Positions 1 through 6,845 of a stretch of DNA of 10,496 nt are shown here, piece after piece. Where the stretch lies: assembly GCA_031266295.1 (NCBI GenBank), contig JAISBH010000230.1, positions 1 through 10,496 on the forward strand, given 5' to 3'. Under the pieces are notes generated by a model. The model saw only the letters and a list, made by a program, of their open reading frames with translations. It was not told the DNA's origin and did no database searches. Origin of the DNA: Oscillospiraceae bacterium (GTDB lineage: Bacteria; Bacillota; Clostridia; Christensenellales; Aristaeellaceae). Each line of letters begins with the position of its first letter. The stretch's first letter is position 1. The position numbers and the translations under genes are program-made.

Positions 1-54
1 AATCGATCCTTCGCGTATTCTATTCAACGTGAAGACCGAATATCCTGCCCGCCA

Positions 55-2616
55 TCATTCGCTCAGCGGGTATGACCATTGAGTCGTCGTGAATTCCGGG
101 ACGGCGTACTCAAACCGTCCGCTGCCGAAACGCGACTTCAACCATGGGCTTAACGCTAGATACTCCGGAATCGGTTCATCCTTACGGTTGACCGTGAATC
201 CGCTCTCAAGCCCGAACTCCATCAATCCGCTGCCGGGCGAATCATAATGATAGCCGCGCTCATCCTGCCAGAGCGACGCATTGACGACCCTTTCAATGAA
301 AGCGCCGAAACTGCCGTCTTCTGCCTGTCGACCGCACTCCGCAAGCCAGACAGCCTCGTTGCCCGGGCACTGAAGCTCGCGCCATGCGTATAGACCCTCT
401 TTACTTAGTTCGTGGGGCGCGGAGGAGTGGATTGCGACATATCCATCGCCCTTGCGCCCGAATGTCCAGCCTTCACGTGATATAACCTCATCGAATTTGC
501 GCGCGTTGAAGTGGCAGTGGGTCATCCATATATTGGGATTCGCGACGTTGTGCCAGATAACAACCAAAGTGCGTCCAGCTGTCAGCACGCGCGGCAGGAA
601 CGCCTGACCCGCCCAGTAATCCGGACGCAGACCGCTCCCTTCCGCCATGTTCTGAGGCGCGGAGAAGAACACGGTGACGTCGCCTCTCAGGGCAATCATT
701 GCGGAGATGAAGTGCATGTCGCACATACCCACGTTGTGATCGCGCACGCCGCCGATTATGTAATCGCGCGTCCTACGGATCGTGAAGTCCGCATTGTGCT
801 TGTCGAAGTGCATGATCCCTTCCTTGAAGAAGAATGTCGCCGGTATGAAGTTGTCGGCGAGATCCAGCAGCCCCTTCGGAGGGATGTATGGGCTGAACGC
901 GAACTCGCTGTGCATTCCGCCGGCATTGGCTTCCGCATTGCCGAACAGCATCCAGAACAGGCCCGAAGCATGGCCGCTCATCAGACCTGAGCGCAGCGGC
1001 GCGTTGTAACTCCTGCCGCGCGGCGTCGCCATGACCCCGTCGAATGCGCTGACCGCGAATATGTACGTCATGAAATCCAACAGGATATTGACCATGTTTC
1101 GCAGCGGATACTCCTCCATGGGCAGAACCTCGCGCAGCACGAGAAGCGCGGACAGCGTTACAGGCAGATAGCTGTCCGAGTGCGGTTCGTCAAAACCCGC
1201 GCGGCATCGCTGATTCAACCACTCGACCAAATGCATCCGCCCCTTCAGGGAGTGATACATACCGTTTTGGCCGCAGTTGGTGAACATATCCAGCGGATAC
1301 AACAGCCCCGCGAGATATTCGCATACATGGAACCCTATCCGATGATTCTCCGAGCAGTAGAACATCGACGACACGCCCGGTTCATCCACCCAATAACGGA
1401 AGCCCACCGCCGCGTGACGAATGGCTTCGGTCAACTCATCGGTCAGATGGCGGTCGCGCAGGTCTTCCCATACCATCCACAATAGAGGCAGGAGGAAGAA
1501 GTCGGCGCAATCCGCTCGTCGCTCAATCCTGTCGCACATGCTGCGGATGAGGTCCATTGAGATTTCATCGTAGCGTTCTAGCTTATACAGCGCCAGCGGG
1601 TCACCGGACGATGCGAGACGCTCCAACGCCCATCGCCGTCTTGGCTCGAAATTGTCAAATCCCGGCAAAGGCTGTACGGTATCTACCACCGTGAACCGCA
1701 TCTCCTGCCAGTTCAGCAGCGTACCGTCGGGAAGCCGCCACTGCACCTTCACGCCATGCGGACCCGCCTTCAGGTCGGAAGGCAGGGCGGTGTCCTCGGT
1801 CGTTACGGAAATATCCTCTCCGACCGCCCCACCCAGTTTCTTTGCGTCCGCTTGAATTAGCCCAAGGGTAATGCCGCATATCTTGCCTAAATCCGTTGTA
1901 TGGCCTATGTGGACGATCGGCGTCTCCCCTGACTTCCAGCAGTCGTCAACCATGTATGTCTCAAGCTGGCTTGCCGCGATGGATTCTCTCACGCCCGAAT
2001 CCATGCTTAGCGGAATCTTCGCGCGTACGGGCTGCCGACACTCAAGCAGCTCCATGCTGAAGCTCATGCCCGTGCCGCGCCCGACGCATCCCTGAACCGC
2101 AAGGAGTCGGTTTTCTCCCGCTAGCAATTTAACGCTGGCCGTTTCATAGTTCGGTTTCGTTACATGCTCGAACACATAAACGCGTTCATGTTTGCGGTCG
2201 TTGATATCCGCGTTGTCCAGCACGATCTCGCCGTTCAGCCAAACGCGCAGCCTTTTTGCGTTGAAGCGAATGGTTATGGTTTGATCGCAGTCAGATTCCA
2301 GGACAGTATAGATGGGCGCGAGCGCGACCTTTTCCATAATGTAGTAATGTCCGTCGGCGTACTGGGGAGCGGGGTTCAGGTTAGCCCGCCACTTGGCGTC
2401 GGCGCCGTTTATAACGAAATCATCCAGTTCGCGGAAGGCAGGATCGCCGGAAACCAGCTGGTCGTTCGCCATACTCATAGCGGATTCCAATCCGGCGTTG
2501 AACCCTTCTCGGGTGCGCTCGCCTTCGTAATCCCACTCCAGCACGCCCGACACCATTATGGGTGCGATCATATCGTTAACGCTAATAACGCGCTCAAACA
2601 AACCGTTCCGGCTCAT
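55..2616 (-). CDS. Uncharacterised 853-aa cytosolic protein, putative alpha/alpha-toroid saccharide lyase or hydrolase
   Basis: No named family is recognised with certainty. Residues about 100-195 read like a galactose-binding jelly roll (a VWLNGE strand, then LLAGENRLLAVQG, as in GH2-type accessory domains). Residues about 325-560 are helix-rich with repeated aromatic patches, like an alpha/alpha toroid. Residues about 605-840 are beta-rich, like the C-terminal sandwich of heparinase-type lyases. Clusters of possible catalytic residues are E423-N424-H425, E477/H479/D481/Y483 and R533-R535-Y537. An Asn-His pair on a toroid plus Tyr/Arg recalls polysaccharide lyases (PL8, PL15, PL17, PL21), but this assignment is inference. 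There is no signal peptide, so it should act in the cytosol on imported sugar. The ATG at 2616 follows GGAGG with a 7-nt gap. It is the last visible gene of the importer operon, 75 nt after the binding protein. Other possibilities are an isomerase or a glycoside hydrolase of an undescribed family. Confidence 0.6.
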   Translation of the reverse strand: MSRNGLFERVISVNDMIAPIMVSGVLEWDYEGERTREGFNAGLESAMSMANDQLVSGDPAFRELDDFVINGADAKWRANLNPAPQYADGHYYIMEKVALAPIYTVLESDCDQTITIRFNAKRLRVWLNGEIVLDNADINDRKHERVYVFEHVTKPNYETASVKLLAGENRLLAVQGCVGRGTGMSFSMELLECRQPVRAKIPLSMDSGVRESIAASQLETYMVDDCWKSGETPIVHIGHTTDLGKICGITLGLIQADAKKLGGAVGEDISVTTEDTALPSDLKAGPHGVKVQWRLPDGTLLNWQEMRFTVVDTVQPLPGFDNFEPRRRWALERLASSGDPLALYKLERYDEISMDLIRSMCDRIERRADCADFFLLPLLWMVWEDLRDRHLTDELTEAIRHAAVGFRYWVDEPGVSSMFYCSENHRIGFHVCEYLAGLLYPLDMFTNCGQNGMYHSLKGRMHLVEWLNQRCRAGFDEPHSDSYLPVTLSALLVLREVLPMEEYPLRNMVNILLDFMTYIFAVSAFDGVMATPRGRSYNAPLRSGLMSGHASGLFWMLFGNAEANAGGMHSEFAFSPYIPPKGLLDLADNFIPATFFFKEGIMHFDKHNADFTIRRTRDYIIGGVRDHNVGMCDMHFISAMIALRGDVTVFFSAPQNMAEGSGLRPDYWAGQAFLPRVLTAGRTLVVIWHNVANPNIWMTHCHFNARKFDEVISREGWTFGRKGDGYVAIHSSAPHELSKEGLYAWRELQCPGNEAVWLAECGRQAEDGSFGAFIERVVNASLWQDERGYHYDSPGSGLMEFGLESGFTVNRKDEPIPEYLALSPWLKSRFGSGRFEYAVPEFTTTQWSYPLSE

Positions 2617-2640
2617 AGCAAATCCTCCGACTCAATTGCG

Positions 2641-2670
2641 CCCCTCCGCTGCACTAAGGCGGCGGAGGGG
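2641..2670 (-). other. Intercistronic perfect hairpin between binding protein and the 853-aa gene
   Basis: A 9-bp perfect inverted repeat, CCCCTCCGC (2641-2649) with GCGGAGGGG (2662-2670), encloses a 12-nt loop. In the minus-strand transcript it lies just after the solute-binding protein stop and before the ribosome binding site of the 853-aa gene. No T-run follows it on the minus strand (next bases CGCAATTG), so it is not a classic intrinsic terminator. A role as an mRNA 3'-end stabiliser or partial attenuator is inference. Confidence 0.6.
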
Positions 2671-2691
2671 ATTTCTGGTTGTTATTAAGGT

Positions 2692-4251
2692 TTAATTAAT
2701 GCCTTCCAGCTGACGGTACAGCTCTATCTTGCTGTCGATGACTTCCTGACCGCCCTGGGAGAGGTAGTCGTTCATTGTGGACTCCCACAGCGCGTCAAAC
2801 TCGGCGGCGGGGCAGGCGATGAGCAGCGGCAGACCGTCGCCGTTGTTCAGATTGGCGAGGAAGCCGTCGTACATCTCCTCAGCCTCGGTAACAATGCCCT
2901 GCCAGTAATAGTCGGCTACACCGCCGACACGGCTGAGCTGAGACGCCACGTCGTTCAGCCGTGTATGGCGTGCCTTCGCGTCGGTGAGTCCCCTCAGCGA
3001 CGTCGCGTATCCGAAAGGCTGACCGTTGTATACCAGGTTGAGATCACCCACCGTGATGCGTTCGTAGCCTTCTATCACGGCCTTCTCTTCCTCGGTGTAT
3101 TCGATGTTGGCGGGCGAGCCGTCGACCATCTCATAATGAACGCCTTCTATGCCATACGCCAGTACCCGGCATACGTCGTAATCGGCGAGGTAATTGAGAT
3201 AGGATACGGCAGCTTCAGGATGCTGGGAGGTCGCCGGCACAGCGACATACATCCCTATGGGGGCATATGTCGGTATAACCTGCGTGCCGTATGGGTTGTC
3301 GAGCTGGAAGGCGACGAACTCAGCGTTCGGATCGCTCTCGTACAGCGCGACTATGCCAGTCTCGTAGAAGTCGTCCTGACCGAAAGCGATGGCGCGGCCC
3401 GTGCTGACCTGGGTATTGAATGAGGGCAGCGCGGTATCCGTGTCGATCATGAAGTCGGGGTCCATAATGCCGTCGTTATACAGCTTGTTCAGGAACTTAA
3501 CGCCGTCCCTGTAGCCCGGCCAGAGTGGTTGAGGCGTTGAGGCCGCTATCTCGCCTGTCAGCTGGGCGCCGTCCACGAAAGCGAATATAATAGGCTTGGC
3601 CTGGGTGGCGTTATAGGCGCCCGCCATACCCAGAGGATACGTCTCAAGCCCCGATTCGCCGACGCCTTTCGCGTTATAGAGGATGGCTTCGAAGTCCTCT
3701 ATGCTCATGTGATAGAAGCCGTCCTCGTTGACCGCAAGCTCAATCCCCTGCGCGTCCAGATAATCCTTGCGGATGAAGTTGGCGTAGCGGCCCGTCTTGG
3801 CGCGTTGAGCGGGAATGGCGTACTGCTCGCCATTGAGCACGCCATATTCCAGAGCGGGGGCAATGTTGGCGAGGAGATTCTGCCCGTACTCAGGCAGCAG
3901 GTCGGTCAGGGCGGTCAGTCCGCCGTCGCGGCCATAGTTCATAATCATGCGCGTGTCATAGCTGAATATGATGTCCGGCGCGGCGCCCGAAGCCATCAGC
4001 GTGTTGAGTTTTGCGCTTTCCTCGGCGCGTGGGATGGGAACGTACTCCAGCTTGATGTTGTTGGGATCGCCGAACCCTTGCTGGAGCCAGCGTGTCCAGT
4101 AGTTGTCGGTCGCGGAGCCGTAGGTGTTCGTCGTGTTGCCGCGCTCAAACACCGATACCTGCAGCGTGACGGGTTCGCCCGACGCTAAGGCCATCGGCGC
4201 CAGTGAGGCGGCCAGCGCCAGTGCGAGCAGGGTACATAGCAGTTTCTTCAT
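2692..4251 (-). CDS. Extracellular solute-binding protein of a CUT1/LplA-type oligosaccharide ABC importer
   Basis: 519 residues, a usual length for the large LplA-like binding proteins (SBP_bac_1 superfamily) that capture oligosaccharides outside the cell. The start chosen is ATG at 4251 (MKKLLC...), because GGAGGAG lies 6 nt upstream; an upstream in-frame ATG at 4266 would place that ribosome binding site inside the gene. The N-terminus is a Sec signal: two lysines, then a run of Leu/Ala, then ALA-SGE, which fits signal peptidase I. There is no lipobox cysteine at the cleavage region (the only early Cys is residue 6), which is odd for a Gram-positive binding protein. Family features are KLNTLMASGAAPDII near residues 81-95, the aromatic-rich middle and AAVSYLNYLADYD in the C-terminal half. 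It sits 73 nt after the second permease and is followed by a hairpin. The bound sugar cannot be read from sequence. Confidence 0.9.
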   Translation of the reverse strand: MKKLLCTLLALALAASLAPMALASGEPVTLQVSVFERGNTTNTYGSATDNYWTRWLQQGFGDPNNIKLEYVPIPRAEESAKLNTLMASGAAPDIIFSYDTRMIMNYGRDGGLTALTDLLPEYGQNLLANIAPALEYGVLNGEQYAIPAQRAKTGRYANFIRKDYLDAQGIELAVNEDGFYHMSIEDFEAILYNAKGVGESGLETYPLGMAGAYNATQAKPIIFAFVDGAQLTGEIAASTPQPLWPGYRDGVKFLNKLYNDGIMDPDFMIDTDTALPSFNTQVSTGRAIAFGQDDFYETGIVALYESDPNAEFVAFQLDNPYGTQVIPTYAPIGMYVAVPATSQHPEAAVSYLNYLADYDVCRVLAYGIEGVHYEMVDGSPANIEYTEEEKAVIEGYERITVGDLNLVYNGQPFGYATSLRGLTDAKARHTRLNDVASQLSRVGGVADYYWQGIVTEAEEMYDGFLANLNNGDGLPLLIACPAAEFDALWESTMNDYLSQGGQEVIDSKIELYRQLEGIN

Positions 4252-4299
4252 TGAGTTCTCCTCCATATAGTTTGGGTCGATTGGGTTTCGTGCCTTGAT

Positions 4300-4325
4300 G
4301 CCGAAACGATCGAGATCGTTTCGGC
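4300..4325 (-). other. 12-bp perfect hairpin between permease and binding-protein genes
   Basis: GCCGAAACGATC (4300-4311) and GATCGTTTCGGC (4314-4325) are exact reverse complements separated by 2 nt; as RNA this is a stem of about 10 bp with a 6-nt loop. It abuts the stop codon of the upstream permease (4325-4327 on the minus strand). No T-run follows (ATCAAGG), so read-through into the binding-protein gene is expected. By analogy with malE-malF-type intercistronic stems it may protect or process mRNA; that role is inference. Confidence 0.7.
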
Positions 4326-5197
4326 TATCCCTTCAGCGAGCCTATCATGGTGCCCTTTACGAAATACCGCTGCAGCCACGGGTACATCAACATGACCGGT
4401 ATCATACTGAACACGAGGCATGCAGCCTTGATGGTCTCGCTGATCAGACTTGTTTTAAACTCGGGTATATCCTCCATTAGCGCGGTAACCTGGCTAGACT
4501 GAATGAGCTGGCGCAGTCTCACTTGAATGGTGTACATCGATTCAGTGTTGATGTATAGCAGCGAATCCATGAACCCGTTCCAGCGCGACACTGCGTAGAA
4601 TAACCCGACGGTCGCTATTGAGGCCTTGGAGAGCGGCAGTATTATGCGGGTAAGCACGGTCAAATCGTTCGCGCCGTCCACGAAGGCGGATTCCTCCATT
4701 TCCTTGGGCATGGCGGCAAAGAAGCTGCGCATGAGTATCATGTTATAGGTGGATAGACAGCTGGGGAGTACGAGCGCCCAGAAATTGTCGAGCAGCCCTA
4801 AGTCGCGGATGTTCAGGAATACGGGGATCATACCACCTGAGAAGTACATGGTTATTATTATATATACAAGCAGCGGTTTCTTGAACTGCAGGTGAGTGCG
4901 CGACAGAGGATATGCGCACAGCACGGTTATGATCAGACTGACCAGCGTGTACACCACAGTAAGCCACATCGAAAACCACATGGACCGACTGAGCGATTGG
5001 TTGTTGAACACAGCCTTATACGCGGTCAGGTCAAAATCGACGGGCCACAGGAAGACCTCGTTCCTCAGCACAGCGTTCTTTCCTGAGAATGACATAGACA
5101 CGATATACAGGAAGGGTAACAGGCACGCAAGCGCGATAACGACCACGACCGCTATCGTGAAGGCCCCGAATATGCTGTCTTCCCGTGATTTCCTCAT
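4325..5197 (-). CDS. Carbohydrate ABC transporter permease, LplC/YtcP (MalG) type
   Basis: 290 residues. An inner-membrane subunit of a binding-protein-dependent sugar importer, pairing with the permease encoded just upstream. It shows an N-terminal membrane helix (AFTIAVVVVIALACLLPFLYIV), further hydrophobic segments, and the cytoplasmic EAA loop around residues 169-190 (EESAFVDGAND...LPLSK) that docks the ATPase. The C-terminus RYFVKGTMIGSLKG is the characteristic ending of LplC-like proteins. The start chosen is ATG at 5197, with AGGGG 8 nt upstream and 13 nt after the previous stop; a longer reading from 5227 would overlap the upstream gene and has no better ribosome site. No ATPase gene is in the operon. 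Importers of this subfamily often borrow a shared MsmX/MsmK-type ATPase encoded elsewhere (known of the family, inferred here). Confidence 0.92.
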   Translation of the reverse strand: MRKSREDSIFGAFTIAVVVVIALACLLPFLYIVSMSFSGKNAVLRNEVFLWPVDFDLTAYKAVFNNQSLSRSMWFSMWLTVVYTLVSLIITVLCAYPLSRTHLQFKKPLLVYIIITMYFSGGMIPVFLNIRDLGLLDNFWALVLPSCLSTYNMILMRSFFAAMPKEMEESAFVDGANDLTVLTRIILPLSKASIATVGLFYAVSRWNGFMDSLLYINTESMYTIQVRLRQLIQSSQVTALMEDIPEFKTSLISETIKAACLVFSMIPVMLMYPWLQRYFVKGTMIGSLKG

Positions 5198-5210
5198 GCG
5201 CGCCACCCCT

Positions 5211-6149
5211 TTACCAAATACTCTCACCCGTTATGCGGCGACTGAGCGTGTTCGAACCTATCACCAGCAGAAAGTTAATGGCGGATTGCGCTAAACCTAC
5301 TGCTGTGCCTATTGAAAACTTCGCCTGCTGTATGCCTACCCGGTAAACATAGGTGCTTACAACATCTGCGACTTCCATGACGACGCTGTTCTGCATGACA
5401 TACGGCTGTTCAAACCCGATGCTCATCAGTCCGCCGACCGCGAGTATGAACATGATCATAACCGTGCCAAGTATGCACGGCAGCGTGATTGAGAACATCA
5501 TCCGAAAGCGGGAGCATCCGTCCACCCGCGCCGCCTCATATATCGATTGGTCAATACCCGTTATGGCGGAGAGGTATATGATGGCGTTCCAGCCGATGGA
5601 TTTCCACAGACCCACTACGAAGTATGTAAATATCCACCAGCTGTTGCTGGACAGGAAGGGTACGGCCGAGCCTGTTATTGATTTCACGATCGTGTTAATC
5701 ATACCTGACGAGGAAAACAGCTGGTACATCATGCCGCCCACGACTACCCATGATATGAAATGAGGCAGATACATGATCGTCTGGGTGACCTTTTTGAACT
5801 GGCGGTCTGTCACCTCGTTGAGGAACAGCGCTAGCAGTATGGGCGCGGGGAAGCCCAGTACCAACCCAATCACGTTGAGCGTGAGCATATTGCGCACGGA
5901 CACCCAGAAGGCGGTAAACGAGAACACTTGCTTGAAGTAGCGAAGTCCCACCCACGGACTGTCCCAGATACCCTTGAACATGTTATAATTGCGGAATGCA
6001 ATCTGGACGCCGCCCATGGGTTTATAGCAAAACAGGAAATAAAATGCAATTGGTGCAATTAACATAACATACAGCCAATAATGGCTGCGTACGGATCTTA
6101 GCGTCCGCACCGCGTTGGAACGTCTGAAGGATGGCCGCGTACCCGTCAT
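5211..6149 (-). CDS. Carbohydrate ABC transporter permease, LplB (MalF) type
   Basis: 312 residues; first gene of the leftward operon. The N-terminal helix (YWLYVMLIAPIAFYFLFCY) followed by KPMGGVQIAFRNYN is diagnostic of LplB-like permeases. The EAA loop lies near residues 205-226 (YEAARVDGCSRFRMMFSITLP), where the ATPase subunit binds. About six membrane segments are visible. The start chosen is ATG at 6149, which has GAGG six nt upstream; the in-frame ATG at 6161 has its purine stretch directly against the codon with no gap, so it is less likely, though it would add only four residues. It forms the membrane channel together with the LplC-type protein that begins 13 nt downstream. Confidence 0.92.
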   Translation of the reverse strand: MTGTRPSFRRSNAVRTLRSVRSHYWLYVMLIAPIAFYFLFCYKPMGGVQIAFRNYNMFKGIWDSPWVGLRYFKQVFSFTAFWVSVRNMLTLNVIGLVLGFPAPILLALFLNEVTDRQFKKVTQTIMYLPHFISWVVVGGMMYQLFSSSGMINTIVKSITGSAVPFLSSNSWWIFTYFVVGLWKSIGWNAIIYLSAITGIDQSIYEAARVDGCSRFRMMFSITLPCILGTVMIMFILAVGGLMSIGFEQPYVMQNSVVMEVADVVSTYVYRVGIQQAKFSIGTAVGLAQSAINFLLVIGSNTLSRRITGESIW

Positions 6150-6204
6150 GATGATCCTCATCCTCTCAGCCGAACCCGGCGCGAATTCAATAGTTTCTAA
6201 CTTG

Positions 6205-6233
6205 ATTATACGACGGAGCTATCCATATGTATA
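6205..6233 (-). promoter_or_regulatory. Candidate promoter of the leftward importer operon
   Basis: Read on the minus strand, a perfect TATAAT (6205-6210) lies 17 nt after a weak -35 TATACA (6228-6233, four of six consensus bases). It would start transcription near 6198, about 50 nt before the permease start at 6149. The -35 is poor, so an activator or the alternative promoter further upstream could be needed. Confidence 0.45.
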
Positions 6234-6277
6234 TAGAGAAACATGCGCCAAATATGTAGAATCCGCTATAGAGCAAC

Positions 6278-6286
6278 TGTGGATAA
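6278..6286 (-). promoter_or_regulatory. Perfect DnaA-box 9-mer (TTATCCACA)
   Basis: The minus strand reads TTATCCACA, the DnaA consensus box. Two looser relatives, CTATCCATA, flank it as an inverted pair at 6219-6227 (plus) and 6341-6349 (minus). No origin genes are nearby, so this may be chance or a DnaA-responsive promoter site. Confidence 0.3.
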
Positions 6287-6333
6287 AAATGAATGATTCC
6301 TTGGAAATTTAAACGGTTGGCAGGATTTCTCAT

Positions 6334-6363
6334 AATAAAGTATGGATAGGATTCTATCGTCAA
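6334..6363 (-). promoter_or_regulatory. Alternative upstream promoter candidate for the leftward operon
   Basis: On the minus strand TTGACG (6358-6363, five of six -35 bases) is followed after 18 nt by TTTATT (6334-6339, a moderate -10). Transcription would start near 6327 and give a leader of roughly 180 nt that carries the inverted CTATCCATA repeats and the DnaA-like box. Confidence 0.3.
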
Positions 6364-6506
6364 TCTGCAGTTAGGCTGAACGCTCAAATGGCTTCTAGCT
6401 TTACGGGCGATATGTGTTTTCGGCTCTTACACGAAATACTTCTCCGCCGCTTTCAGGAGGCGGCAAAATTATTACATATTCTATAATCATTATAAAAAAG
6501 ATTAAC

Positions 6507-6520
6507 TGAACTCGTGTTCA
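6507..6520. promoter_or_regulatory. Operator-like palindrome TGAAC-TCGT-GTTCA
   Basis: A perfect 5-4-5 inverted repeat in the AT-rich part of the intergenic region. The half-site extended as GTTCATT (6516-6522) recurs at 6838-6844 and, inverted, at 6788-6794 around the mmsA transcription start. The shared half-sites suggest one regulator, but no regulator gene is in the window and chance is possible. Confidence 0.35.
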
Positions 6521-6584
6521 TTCTTGACAGAGCGGCTCAATGGGCGGCTTGGAGAGTGCCACAATCGGCGGCCATAACGCTATG

Positions 6585-6674
6585 CAGCTTGACGGCCATA
6601 TCCAGTGCCTTCTTGATCTGCGCGGCGGCGTGGTAGTACACGTCCACCGAGTTGGTTGATCCCGCGCTGACTAC
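6585..6674 (-). pseudogene. xylA: Probable remnant of xylose isomerase (internal fragment)
   Basis: In the minus-strand frame the translation includes SAGSTNSVDVYYHAAAQ followed by IKKALDMAVKL. This fits the XylA segment with the pattern HGAGSTNSADVFxxAAAQxKKALExxxxL, which lies before the WGGREGYE active-site motif. The normally conserved His and Gly before AGST read Val and Ser. The similarity stops on both sides: upstream there is no NPRF-type stretch, and downstream the WGGREGYE motif is missing and a stop follows at 6537-6539. Only about 30 residues of a roughly 440-residue enzyme remain, so this is a decayed fragment, not a gene. The match is from memory of the family; a chance resemblance cannot be ruled out. 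It sits between two sugar importers, one of a family that can carry xylose. Confidence 0.5.
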
Positions 6675-6749
6675 CTGCTGTAGTACACCCATGCCGTATC
6701 TGATTCTCCACCGAGCCGCATCGGGGACACTGATCCGCAAACATAAAAC

Positions 6750-6779
6750 TTGATAGAACGCCATATAACATGGTATAAT
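6750..6779 (+). promoter_or_regulatory. Promoter of the mmsA-mmsB operon (extended -10)
   Basis: TTGATA (6750-6755) and TATAAT (6774-6779) are separated by 18 nt, and TGG just before the -10 makes it an extended -10 element (TGnTATAAT). Transcription would start near 6786, about 120 nt before the mmsA start codon. This is the best sigma-A-type promoter seen in the window. Confidence 0.65.
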
Positions 6780-6786
6780 CTTCCCG

Positions 6787-6845
6787 TAATGAACGAAATC
6801 GCCGCTGCGCAGCGGCGGTTCCATCCATACAATTAGTGTTCATTA
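6787..6845 (+). promoter_or_regulatory. Structured mmsA leader: nested inverted repeats at the transcript start
   Basis: TAATGAAC (6787-6794) and GTTCATTA (6838-6845) are perfect 8-nt reverse complements. Nested between them is an 18-bp perfect palindrome, CGCCGCTGCGCAGCGGCG (6800-6817), able to form a 7-bp stem with a GCGC loop. The outer repeat begins at the predicted transcription start. It could be a repressor operator pair or a 5' leader fold; no T-run follows the GC stem, so it is not a simple terminator. No known riboswitch class is recognised. Confidence 0.5.

Noticed and set aside
511..990. 159-codon open reading frame on the plus strand
   Set aside because: It lies wholly inside the 853-aa gene on the opposite strand, has no ribosome binding site of note and its translation shows no recognisable domain; a codon-usage shadow.
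3709..4188. 159-codon plus-strand open frame opposite the binding-protein gene
   Set aside because: Fully antisense to a clearly recognisable gene and unlike any known protein; treated as a shadow.
6219..6349. Replication origin suggested by DnaA-like boxes
   Set aside because: Only one perfect box is present, with no dnaA, dnaN, parAB or AT-rich unwinding block in an origin-like layout.
6115..6387. Short open frames in the AT-rich spacer on both strands (about 65 codons each)
   Set aside because: They have no ribosome binding sites, no family resemblance, and overlap the candidate promoters of the leftward operon.
6446..6464. GC stem GCCGC/GCGGC considered as a terminator
   Set aside because: It is followed by A-rich rather than T-rich sequence on the plus strand, and on the minus strand the T-run precedes the stem; it fits neither direction as an intrinsic terminator.
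6524..6529. Perfect TTGACA hexamer on the plus strand
   Set aside because: No acceptable -10 element lies 16-18 nt downstream, so it is not supported as a promoter.
6537..6824. 95-codon minus-strand open frame read as an intact small gene
   Set aside because: Only the middle 30 residues resemble anything (XylA); the ends are unrelated, it runs across the mmsA promoter, and there is no good ribosome site, so a fragment is a better reading.
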